A stretch of 8,167 nt of DNA from an uncultured Lachnospiraceae bacterium (GCA_902782965.1 CACZPG010000309.1:1-8167), one strand, 5' to 3'; numbered from the stretch's first letter, positions 1 to 6,899 are shown. The notes: generated by a model not told the origin, from the letters alone. Numbers and translations: made by a program.

Positions 1-3000
1 ATTTATTATCTCAGTCAGCTCATCAATATTATCCTCATTCATGAAATGTTTTCCACCACGAATATCGTATACCTTTATTTCCTTATGCATCAGATACTCG
101 ATTTTTCTGATAAGTGCATTTCGTGCTGCAGTGAAAATATCCTTAGTACCGAAAACAACCTTGATATTTCCGATATCAGTTCTTCTGATAATCCTCTTTC
201 TGAGGCTGTCCTCATGGGTATAATTGAAATATCTGTCGGTATCAACACGGAATCTTCTCATTATCTGTTTATTATATTTATAACTGCCGCCTGCCTTTCT
301 GAGAAGACCGGTTATCATTGAATCATTCATCAGCCTCCAGGGAGTAATACCCGGCCGGTGTGTATCCTTCTCTGTTCTGACCGAAGGTGCCACGAGGATT
401 ATTTCCCGGACTCCTCTTTCAAGTCTCGAAGCAAACTCCATGGCAATATAGCTTCCGACACATTGTCCGAACACGATAATCTCCTCATAGGAATCAAGGT
501 TCAGAATACCCGTCAGTCTGGACGCAATCTGTCTTATGGAAGCATTCTCTGGAAATGACGAAATATAGATTCCGATAACATCCATATCCAGCTTATCAGC
601 CAGCCTGCTGAAGTTCTGTGGTTCACCACCGGCAAACGGGAAGCAGATCATAACCCTCTTCTGATCAGGTTTTCTCTTAAGATACGTAAAGTACTTCTTA
701 TTCTTCAGATTTCCTGCAAGACTTCGAACAGTCAGATTCTCATAGAAATCACCGAAGCTGATATTATACCCCTTATCCTGAAGAGAAGTCGTTATATCTA
801 TAACACTTATTGAATCAAGACCATATTCAAAGAGATTATCATCCGGACCTGCCGGAATGTATCTGGAAACCTCGCTGAGAATATCCTGAATTACATCCTT
901 ATCATCGGCAGCCGACTCAGACTTTTTAGTCTGAATCATATCAATCATATCCACATAGTCCATGGAGATCAGTCTGTCTCTGTCAAGCTTCTGATTGGTT
1001 CCGAAAGGTATCTCCTCAACTTTTCTGAAAACCGAAGGTACTGCATAAACTGATATCTCCGAAGCTATTCTCTTTCTGAGTTCAGAAATATCTGTATCTC
1101 CGACGATATAACACTCCAGTCGGTTATTGTTTTTAATAACCTCAGCAGAGTGAACACCTTCGGCTTTAAGGACTATTTCTTTAATTCCCGAAAGGTCTAT
1201 TCTCATTCCTCGAAGCTTTATCTGATTATCCCTGCGTCCATAAATGTAAATATTCCCATCAAATCCGAGTTCACCCAAATCTCCTGTTCTGAAAAACTTC
1301 TGATCATTTATGGTCGTATAACCGCCATACTGATTCTCCGAAGCACCTAAATATCCTTTGCCAACCAGTTCTCCTGAAATGCATATTTCCCCGACAACCC
1401 CTGGAGGCAGACACTTTCCGCGAGAATTCATAATATATATCTCAGTATTATCCACCGGTCGCCCTATAGGAATATCTGCTTTCCGGCTATCTTCATTTCT
1501 GCTGCATTCATAATGTGTAACATCTATAGTACATTCCGCCGGGCCATAGAAATTAATCAATCTTACATCCGGAAGAACTCTGAAGCAACAATCCATAAGA
1601 TTTCTCTCCAGTTTCTCTCCGCTTAAATATATCTCCTTCAGTGCCGGCAGCTCAGTATGGTTCTTATTTATATATTCCAGAACCTTTGCGAGCATTGTCG
1701 GAACGAAATGTACCTTCTGAACCTTATATTCATCCAGCTGATTAACTATCCTGTCCGGATACTTCTCATCTCCCGGGTTCATCAGGCGTAGTGAAGCACC
1801 GAATACTACGCTCATCATTTCCCATACAGAAACATCGAAGGTATTGACAGTCTTCTGCATTATTCTTCCACTCAGACCGTATACCTTATCCTGCCACTCC
1901 AGACGGGATATAAGGGAACCTCTGCTTATTTCAATACATTTCGGTTCTCCTGTGGAGCCGGAGGTACATATCATATAGGCTGTGCTTTCCGGATCATATG
2001 CCCTATTCTCGTATAGCTTTATAAGATCCTCGATTGGATCAGTCCCAGCTACAACTATACCAGCACTATCTCTAACTTCCTCTGCAAGCAGTTCGGAAAT
2101 CTCAGCTTTCTCCAATATGATATCTGCAAATTCTGCTGCTCTCGGAACATCCTCTGACAATATAATAAATGACTTTCCTGCCATAAGTGTGCCAAGCACA
2201 GCCGCCATCATCTCAGGGCATCTCGGAATATTGATTCCAATCCGTGAACCATCACGTTTCTCAAGATATTCTGCTACTATATGAGAATATCTGTATAACT
2301 CTTCCATGGTTATACTGCTCTTATCTGAATCCCAGCTAAGAGATATATTATCTGCGTTCTTCTTTACATGTTCAGTGAAACAGCCTATAACATCCCGGTA
2401 TACGTGCTCAGCTGCTGTATTATTTAATTCTTTCCAGGCATTTCTATCATTATCGGTCAGGATATCCACATCGGAAAGATTATCACTACCATCCATCTCC
2501 TGCTGAATTATGTGGATTATGGAAGCGCCCATTTTACGAATAAACTGCTCCTCATACAAGCCTGTTTTATAGAAGATACTGAACCTCAGTTCATCTTCTA
2601 TCTCTTCAGCAGATATTCTCATGGGAACATCCAGATGACCGTTAAACATTTCCACCGTTCTGCCAATACTTATATCCGGCAGATAATCTTCATATCTGTA
2701 AGAAATGGATATCTCATAAGGATTCCTTTTCTTGTCCTCCTCAGGAACAAAGGAGCCATATCTGATGAGCTTGAACACATCTGATTTAATCTTCTTTCTG
2801 AGTTCAGTGAAGCTGTCTCCATCGTAATCTATCATCAGGGGAAGAGTATTGGCATACATGCCTATAACACCCATTTCCTGTCTGCTTCTGTTAGCCATTA
2901 CAAAACCGAAAGCAAGTCTTCTCACATCAAGGATTTCAGACAGGTACATATATACAGCAGCCAGAAACTCTTCTGTCATATGTTTCCTGAACAAATGCGT

Positions 3001-3618
3001 GCTGAAGCGAAGCTCTGCGGCTTCACTGAATCTGTCTTCCTTACGGGCAATCCTGACCGGACTGTAACCCTCCATCCTCTCACTGAAATACTTCCCGGCA
3101 GCAGCTTTCTTAGCCACGTCCATCGTAGTGTACTCAGCGGCCGTATTCTCACATATATATTTTTTACCGTTCTTAAGTGCATTTATTCCGTCCTCAACAT
3201 TATGAGCAAGCAGCTGAATAGATACGCTGTCTCCGAGGATATGATGAAGTTTGAAGAATATCGCCCTTCTTCCCCTGTAATCAATCACCTTTACGAGAAA
3301 AAGCGGACTGTCAGTTATTTCTTCAAAGGCTATCCTCATTTCATTTCCGGCATATTCAAGAACACCTTCATAGTCTGAATCAAGAAGAACTATGTCCGGA
3401 GCATAATTATCATATACATACTCATATAGTTCCAGATCACTGCTTAGTCTAAGTCTTAGAGAAACGGTCTTATTTATTATTTCCTTAACAATCTCACAGA
3501 GTTCCTCCAGGCCTATATTCACATCATCATCAAAAGAAAGCACTCCTCCAATATTGGACAGTGCTTTTTCATCATACAGCTTCTCTGCATAATAAATTCT
3601 CTTCTGATAATCATTCAT
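1..3618 (-). CDS. Single-module NRPS (C-A-PCP-TE), predicted serine-activating, 3' end cut by window
   Basis: Reads without a stop for 1206 codons from ATG 3618 to the window edge; probably only a few residues are missing. Condensation domain, about residues 1-385, has HHILGDS at 125-131 (canonical HHxxxDG, H126 catalytic) and a GMYANTLPL motif. Adenylation domain, about 400-895, has CTSGSTGEPK 551-560, FDVSVWE 594-600, YGPAE 691-695, FRTGDL 776-781, GRRDNQIKLRG 794-804 and the A10 lysine K877. Its pocket aligns as D595 V596 W599 H637 Y664 S666 F690 I698 D699 K877, close to the serine code of EntF. The carrier domain has YGLDSI, with pantetheine serine S936. The thioesterase has FPFAGG 993-998 and a C1053-D1160-H1191 triad in which cysteine (GQCVG) replaces the usual serine. 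The layout equals EntF, but the product is unknown. ATG 3618 lacks a well-spaced SD; an in-frame GTG at 3624 lies 8 nt after GGAG and overlaps the lgt-like stop, so it is an alternative start implying translational coupling. The donor substrate partner is not in the window. Confidence 0.93.
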   Translation of the reverse strand, partial: MNDYQKRIYYAEKLYDEKALSNIGGVLSFDDDVNIGLEELCEIVKEIINKTVSLRLRLSSDLELYEYVYDNYAPDIVLLDSDYEGVLEYAGNEMRIAFEEITDSPLFLVKVIDYRGRRAIFFKLHHILGDSVSIQLLAHNVEDGINALKNGKKYICENTAAEYTTMDVAKKAAAGKYFSERMEGYSPVRIARKEDRFSEAAELRFSTHLFRKHMTEEFLAAVYMYLSEILDVRRLAFGFVMANRSRQEMGVIGMYANTLPLMIDYDGDSFTELRKKIKSDVFKLIRYGSFVPEEDKKRNPYEISISYRYEDYLPDISIGRTVEMFNGHLDVPMRISAEEIEDELRFSIFYKTGLYEEQFIRKMGASIIHIIQQEMDGSDNLSDVDILTDNDRNAWKELNNTAAEHVYRDVIGCFTEHVKKNADNISLSWDSDKSSITMEELYRYSHIVAEYLEKRDGSRIGINIPRCPEMMAAVLGTLMAGKSFIILSEDVPRAAEFADIILEKAEISELLAEEVRDSAGIVVAGTDPIEDLIKLYENRAYDPESTAYMICTSGSTGEPKCIEISRGSLISRLEWQDKVYGLSGRIMQKTVNTFDVSVWEMMSVVFGASLRLMNPGDEKYPDRIVNQLDEYKVQKVHFVPTMLAKVLEYINKNHTELPALKEIYLSGEKLERNLMDCCFRVLPDVRLINFYGPAECTIDVTHYECSRNEDSRKADIPIGRPVDNTEIYIMNSRGKCLPPGVVGEICISGELVGKGYLGASENQYGGYTTINDQKFFRTGDLGELGFDGNIYIYGRRDNQIKLRGMRIDLSGIKEIVLKAEGVHSAEVIKNNNRLECYIVGDTDISELRKRIASEISVYAVPSVFRKVEEIPFGTNQKLDRDRLISMDYVDMIDMIQTKKSESAADDKDVIQDILSEVSRYIPAGPDDNLFEYGLDSISVIDITTSLQDKGYNISFGDFYENLTVRSLAGNLKNKKYFTYLKRKPDQKRVMICFPFAGGEPQNFSRLADKLDMDVIGIYISSFPENASIRQIASRLTGILNLDSYEEIIVFGQCVGSYIAMEFASRLERGVREIILVAPSVRTEKDTHRPGITPWRLMNDSMITGLLRKAGGSYKYNKQIMRRFRVDTDRYFNYTHEDSLRKRIIRRTDIGNIKVVFGTKDIFTAARNALIRKIEYLMHKEIKVYDIRGGKHFMNEDNIDELTEIIN

Positions 3619-3620
3619 TT

Positions 3621-4430
3621 TCACTGATCTTTCTCCGGTGTATCCTCCATTCTTTTCGAGAAGAAGGCTTTAATCTTTTCTATAAATATAACATAAAATA
3701 TAGAAATCAATATACATACAGTTGAAATAATCTGAATATTTGTAAGTCCCATATGCTTAATGCTCTGAGGATTCTCCGTAAAGAATTCAGAAATAAAGAA
3801 GGTGATCCCGAAACCTGCCAAAGCAAATCCCACGATGTCCCTGCCTTTACGAAACAGAATTATGAGTATAACCAGCAGCAGAACCATACATACAATCTCA
3901 AGAATCTGACACGGAAATACCGAATGCTCCACTTCAGGATTCTGTGGAAAACTTACAGCGAAGGGACCATGATATTCAATCCCATAGCAGCACCCCCTCG
4001 AGTAGCATCCAAGTCTGTTAAAAATATGCTGGACAGGAAGCATCAAAGCAGCAAGACTTCCGGCCTTGAAAGTATCCTGGGCAGTGGCGAGAGAGAATCC
4101 AAATACTTCCCGGCATATTCCTCTGATGAGAAATGCAGCAGGATAGAAAAGAATCATAAATGTAATGATATGTCCCATAAAATGCGAACCTATCAGATTC
4201 TTCATTGCAAACCACAGGCTCTCTCCTCTTTCAAGAAAGCCATCATTTATTACTCTTACTGCAGCCGAAACATACTGCCCGACTATAAGAACAGCACCGT
4301 ATGCAAATACAAGCAGAAGACTTCTGAAGGTTCTGAAGGTAACGAATAGGAGCACCAGCAGCAATGCCACTGTCACCACAACTCCGATATTTATGAATAA
4401 ACTGTATAGTTCCAACTGTCCACCATCCAA
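3621..4430 (-). CDS. Lgt-family (prolipoprotein diacylglyceryl transferase-like) membrane protein, divergent
   Basis: Encodes 269 residues, the usual Lgt length, with about seven hydrophobic segments (near 12-31, 36-58, 83-102, 118-133, 178-193, 199-216, 232-251). HIFNRLGCYSRGCCYG at 135-150 matches the R-x-G-[NC]-F signature region in the Cys-rich variant seen in clostridial Lgt-like proteins. FPCQILE at 172-178 corresponds to HPTQLYE, and LTNIQIIS at 229-236 to the LTxGQxLS motif. True Lgt moves diacylglyceryl from phosphatidylglycerol to a lipobox cysteine. Here the segment at 206-222 (aligned to YGxxRFxxExxRxPD) has Phe and Thr/Glu where Lgt has arginines, so the reaction or substrate may differ. 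The start is a TTG directly after an in-frame TAA; GGGAGG lies about 12 nt upstream, inside a hairpin. An in-frame TTG at 4415 is an alternative. The stop abuts or overlaps the NRPS start, so the two are almost certainly co-translated. It may simply be a divergent Lgt paralogue, but its position argues for a role with the NRPS. Confidence 0.85.
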   Translation of the reverse strand: MDGGQLELYSLFINIGVVVTVALLLVLLFVTFRTFRSLLLVFAYGAVLIVGQYVSAAVRVINDGFLERGESLWFAMKNLIGSHFMGHIITFMILFYPAAFLIRGICREVFGFSLATAQDTFKAGSLAALMLPVQHIFNRLGCYSRGCCYGIEYHGPFAVSFPQNPEVEHSVFPCQILEIVCMVLLLVILIILFRKGRDIVGFALAGFGITFFISEFFTENPQSIKHMGLTNIQIISTVCILISIFYVIFIEKIKAFFSKRMEDTPEKDQ

Positions 4431-4439
4431 TTATGTGAA

Positions 4440-4471
4440 AGACCTCCCGATAGGTAATTACCAGGAGGTCT
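4440..4471 (-). promoter_or_regulatory. Hairpin enclosing the ribosome binding site of the Lgt-like gene
   Basis: Perfect 8-bp arms AGACCTCC (4440-4447) and GGAGGTCT (4464-4471) enclose a 16-nt loop that itself contains the palindrome GGTAATTACC (4453-4462). On the minus strand the 3' arm carries GGAGG, the only SD-like sequence before the TTG start at 4430 (12-nt spacer). Pairing would hide the SD. The stem is followed by only TTC, so it is a poor intrinsic terminator, although partial termination after the secreted-protein gene cannot be excluded. Confidence 0.6.
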
Positions 4472-4494
4472 GAATCATCAATTATTAAATATAG

Positions 4495-5574
4495 TTACTT
4501 AACTACATATCTCTTACTGATCTTAGAGTATCCGGATTTGGTAATCTTAACCTTAACCTTCTTACCTCTCTTCAGCTTGGAAGCAAGCTTAAATGTAACC
4601 TTGCCACTACCATTTGCAGTCTTGGTATAGGTCTTTCCACCATATGTAACCTTAACCTTAGCACCTGCAGTAGTCTTAATAGTAACCTTCTTCTTATTTC
4701 TCTTAGCTGTTATCTTATAAGCAAGCTTCTGCTTCTTACTGCTCTTTCTGAGATTGAACTTATACTTACCGGAACCACCCTTAATCTTGATGTAATATGT
4801 TCCCGGATCAATCTTAAGATCAGTATTGTTATAAACTGTAGGTGATGTAGCATCATCCTTCATTTCATAAACAGAAGAACTTAATATTGTCTTGGAAAGG
4901 TCATTATTAAGAAGCTCGAAATAAATGCTTCCGTTACAATAATTCTGAATATTCAGCTTATACTTTCCACCCGGAATATTAACAACGAACCAGTCTTCCT
5001 TATCGGTAAATGTAAGAGCACCGGTAATATCTGTTCCCAGAGTATAACCAAGTGGCTGATCATAGGAATAAGCACCATAATCATTTACACCATAGCCGGT
5101 GTACTTAGCCATAAGTCTGTACTTATTGTTCTCCTTAGTACTATCAACCTTGCTGCAGCTTATCTTCAGATAGTATGTTCCAGCTGAAAGAACATTCTTA
5201 ACAACTCCTGTCTTAGGAGAAGTTGCTGAACCACCTGATACATATTTACCACAGCCATCAAGATAGTTAACTGACATATCAGCATTCCAAAGCGAATAAG
5301 AAATACTGTTATCCATGAATGTCATAATTCTGAATTCAAACTCGCCATCCTGTGGCATAGTTACCATGTAGATGTCTTCCATATGTTCATCAGCTACACC
5401 TGCTTCTTCATCCTTAACCCAGAATGTCTTGTCACCTGAGTAATTTCCATCAAGAGCAAGCGGAATAGCATTAACAGGAGCATCTGCTCTTGCAGCAGCA
5501 CTTGCAACGAAAAGTATAACAATACTCATCATTAAAGCTGCAAAAAGAATCTGAGTTCTCTTTTTTGCCTGCAT
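4495..5574 (-). CDS. Secreted protein with two PPC-like domains and a basic Ig-like C-terminus
   Basis: Encodes 359 residues. The start at ATG 5574 is chosen over the upstream in-frame ATG 5622 because AAAGGAAGG lies 9 nt before it and the signal peptide then begins normally: KKR near the N-terminus, hydrophobic 9-24, and a likely cleavage after ARA (28-30). There is no cysteine before residue 108, so it is not a lipoprotein. Residues about 33-160 and 165-276 are two similar beta-rich units, each ending in GTYYLKI/GTYYIKI and a KY(R/K) strand. This pattern is typical of pre-peptidase C-terminal (PPC) domains; the second has DKEDWFVV where PPC domains have a D-x-D-W/x-F strand. Residues about 284-359 are lysine-rich and have the AKVKVTYGGKTYT...GKVTFKL...KRGKKVKVKITKSGY pattern of bacterial Ig-like domains. 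No protease or glycosidase catalytic domain and no LPXTG or SLH anchor is visible, so it is probably a released or wall-associated binding protein. Its own promoter is upstream, and the Lgt-like gene follows 64 nt downstream on the same strand. Confidence 0.88.
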   Translation of the reverse strand: MQAKKRTQILFAALMMSIVILFVASAAARADAPVNAIPLALDGNYSGDKTFWVKDEEAGVADEHMEDIYMVTMPQDGEFEFRIMTFMDNSISYSLWNADMSVNYLDGCGKYVSGGSATSPKTGVVKNVLSAGTYYLKISCSKVDSTKENNKYRLMAKYTGYGVNDYGAYSYDQPLGYTLGTDITGALTFTDKEDWFVVNIPGGKYKLNIQNYCNGSIYFELLNNDLSKTILSSSVYEMKDDATSPTVYNNTDLKIDPGTYYIKIKGGSGKYKFNLRKSSKKQKLAYKITAKRNKKKVTIKTTAGAKVKVTYGGKTYTKTANGSGKVTFKLASKLKRGKKVKVKITKSGYSKISKRYVVK

Positions 5575-5583
5575 TTTTATAAA

Positions 5584-5592
5584 CCTTCCTTT
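5584..5592 (-). promoter_or_regulatory. Ribosome binding site of the secreted-protein gene
   Basis: Minus strand AAAGGAAGG lies 9 nt upstream of ATG 5574. It fixes this start against the ATG at 5622, which lacks an SD and would put 16 polar residues before the signal peptide. Confidence 0.75.
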
Positions 5593-5628
5593 CTCTCTCC
5601 CGGGCAATTTCATAAGAATCACCCAAAA

Positions 5629-5640
5629 ACCATATATGGT
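5629..5640. promoter_or_regulatory. 12-bp perfect palindrome at the secreted-gene transcription start
   Basis: ACCATATATGGT is fully self-complementary. It begins 4 nt downstream of the -10 box at 5644-5649, so it covers the expected start site near 5636-5638. The position suits a repressor operator; the binding protein is unknown. Confidence 0.4.
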
Positions 5641-5643
5641 AGA

Positions 5644-5673
5644 AGTGTATCACTCTCCCATTTGCATTGTCAA
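5644..5673 (-). promoter_or_regulatory. Sigma-70/SigA-type promoter for the secreted-protein gene
   Basis: On the minus strand a perfect -35 TTGACA (5668-5673) is separated by 18 bp from TACACT (5644-5649, 4 of 6 matches to TATAAT). The -10 is preceded directly by TGA, giving an extended -10 TGn. The predicted 5' leader is about 60 nt. The Lgt-like and NRPS genes have no clear promoter of their own in 4431-4494, so they may depend on this promoter by read-through. Confidence 0.72.
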
Positions 5674-5716
5674 CAAAAAGCTTTTACATTTTTGGTAATA
5701 ATCACTATTCGTCAGT

Positions 5717-5738
5717 TTGCACAGAAAGCATTGTGCAA
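5717..5738. repeat. Inverted repeat between divergent promoters, operator-like
   Basis: Perfect 7-bp arms TTGCACA (5717-5723) and TGTGCAA (5732-5738) with an 8-bp spacer. The dyad sits about 44 bp upstream of the leftward -35 and 30 bp upstream of the rightward -35. This is a common layout for a transcription factor site acting on either promoter. It is not followed by a T-run, so it is not a terminator. Confidence 0.45.
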
Positions 5739-5768
5739 CACTTATAAACCCAAAGAAAAAAACTCCAC

Positions 5769-5797
5769 TTGTAGTAAATCCATTTAGAGTTTATACT
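5769..5797 (+). promoter_or_regulatory. Promoter for holA, placed for leaderless transcription
   Basis: TTGTAG (5769-5774, 4 of 6 to TTGACA), a 17-bp spacer, then TATACT (5792-5797, 5 of 6 to TATAAT). The expected start site, 6-8 nt after the -10, falls at 5803-5805, on or beside the A of ATG 5804. A 6-bp inverted repeat TAGAGT/ACTCTA (5785-5800) overlaps the -10 box and could be a control site or chance. Confidence 0.5.
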
Positions 5798-5803
5798 CTA
5801 GTC

Positions 5804-6835
5804 ATGGCTGAATATAAGAGAAAATCAAAAGAAAATCCTACAACTAAATCTATGAAGACTGTCCGTTCTCATATAGATGAGAGAACCTTCAGTCAGGTTT
5901 ATCTGCTATTCGGAGAAGAATCCTATCTTGTGAATCAGTATAGAGATATGCTTATTCACGCTCTTGTAAACGAAGGTGATACCATGAATTTCACCTCTTA
6001 TAATGCAGATTCTTTTAGTGTGAACTCCATAGCCGGAGACATGGTAACCATGCCGTTTCTCGCCGAATACAGAGTCGTCCTTGTAGAAAACAGCGGTCTG
6101 TTCGACAAATCTGACGAGACACTGCTTGACTTTCTACAGGATGCAGGTGATTCCAACATCCTGATATTCACAGAGCAAAAGGTAGATAAACGTAAGAAGG
6201 TCTATACCACTCTCGCAAAAATGGATAGAGCCTCCTGTCTTGAATTCAAAACTCCGGACATTGGAACGCTCTCAGCCTGGATAGGTTCCATTCTGTCTGA
6301 AGGTGGTCTGAAAGTCAGAGTTACCGTTCCTGAGAAACTCATCAGTGCCGTAGGTTCTGATATGAATACATTAAAAAACGAAGCAACCAAGCTTCATGAT
6401 TATGCTATGATGCGTGGGGAGATAACGGATAAAGATGTCAACGACATATGCGTAAGCCCTGTTGAAGATAAGATATTCGACATGTGCGAAGCCATCTCAC
6501 GCAAAGACAGCGAGAAGGCCATTTCCTATTATAATGATCTGTGCATTCTTAAAACCAAACCCATGTCGGTTATATTTCTTGTAACTCGTCAGTATAACCA
6601 GTTGATACAGGCCAGTCAGATTATATCTGAAGGAGGAGACTCGTCACGTATTTCTTCGTTCCTGAAGACCCCTGAATTCGTCGCCCGTAAACTCATGTCC
6701 ATATGCAGGAACTATAAACACAGTGATCTGCTAAAAGCCCTGGATTTTTGTCAGGATGCTGATCTGGCTGTAAAGACGGGAAGATTAAGCGATGTAAATT
6801 CAGCAGAAATGCTTATTGTAAAATTGCTTCAATAG
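5804..6835 (+). CDS. holA: DNA polymerase III delta subunit
   Basis: Encodes 343 residues, the normal size for HolA. Delta opens the beta sliding clamp and is part of the clamp-loader complex in the cytoplasm. From MAEYKR as residue 1, VYLLFGEESYL at 26-36 is the clostridial delta signature that replaces a Walker A motif. It is followed by the MVTMPFLAEYRVVLVEN stretch (82-98), the DSNILIFTEQKVDKRKK segment of the AAA-like fold (118-134), and the C-terminal collar domain with its LAVKTGRLSDVNSAEMLIVKL ending, all typical of HolA. Start choice: ATG 5804 is preceded by a promoter but no SD, and ATG 5852 (MKTVRSH) matches the usual family N-terminus and also has no SD. The TTG at 5717 is implausible because it precedes the promoter. 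rpsT, a frequent downstream neighbour of holA in Firmicutes, is absent here. Ends at a strong terminator after 115 nt of AT-rich repeats. Confidence 0.95.
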   Translation: MAEYKRKSKENPTTKSMKTVRSHIDERTFSQVYLLFGEESYLVNQYRDMLIHALVNEGDTMNFTSYNADSFSVNSIAGDMVTMPFLAEYRVVLVENSGLFDKSDETLLDFLQDAGDSNILIFTEQKVDKRKKVYTTLAKMDRASCLEFKTPDIGTLSAWIGSILSEGGLKVRVTVPEKLISAVGSDMNTLKNEATKLHDYAMMRGEITDKDVNDICVSPVEDKIFDMCEAISRKDSEKAISYYNDLCILKTKPMSVIFLVTRQYNQLIQASQIISEGGDSSRISSFLKTPEFVARKLMSICRNYKHSDLLKALDFCQDADLAVKTGRLSDVNSAEMLIVKLLQ

Positions 6836-6836
6836 A

Positions 6837-6872
6837 GTAGATAAGCCAAGGAAAGTATATAAGCCAAGGAAA
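6837..6872. repeat. Two tandem 18-bp direct repeats just after holA
   Basis: Copies at 6837-6854 and 6855-6872 are contiguous and differ at one position (GTAG versus GTAT, both followed by ATAAGCCAAGGAAA). They begin one base after the holA stop codon. No function is evident; replication slippage would explain them. Confidence 0.8.
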
Positions 6873-6899
6873 TGAGATAAAGATATAAGAAACAAATAT

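Noticed and set aside
41..3378. Many plus-strand open frames of 60-132 codons across this stretch
   Set aside because: The minus strand carries a single uninterrupted NRPS frame with all core motifs in order; the plus-strand frames are antisense shadows with no recognisable domains.
3753..4349. Plus-strand open frame of 198 codons
   Set aside because: It is antisense to the Lgt-like gene, polar and lysine-rich with no domain pattern or SD, while the minus-strand product has clear Lgt motifs.
4440..4471. Hairpin as an intrinsic terminator of the secreted-protein gene
   Set aside because: On the minus strand only TTC follows the stem and on the plus strand GAATC, so there is no U-run. It was kept as an SD-masking hairpin instead.
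4495..5574. Secreted protein as a lipoprotein substrate of the neighbouring Lgt-like enzyme
   Set aside because: The signal peptide has no lipobox cysteine; the first cysteine is at residue 108.
5717..5803. N-terminal extension of HolA from TTG 5717
   Set aside because: It would precede the likely promoter, lacks an SD, and adds 29 residues with no family counterpart; the codons fall in an inverted repeat.
6836..6875. The 18-bp repeats as coding (VDKPRK-VYKPRK in the frame of 6837)
   Set aside because: They lie behind the holA stop in another frame, with no start or SD; HolA already ends at its usual C-terminus.
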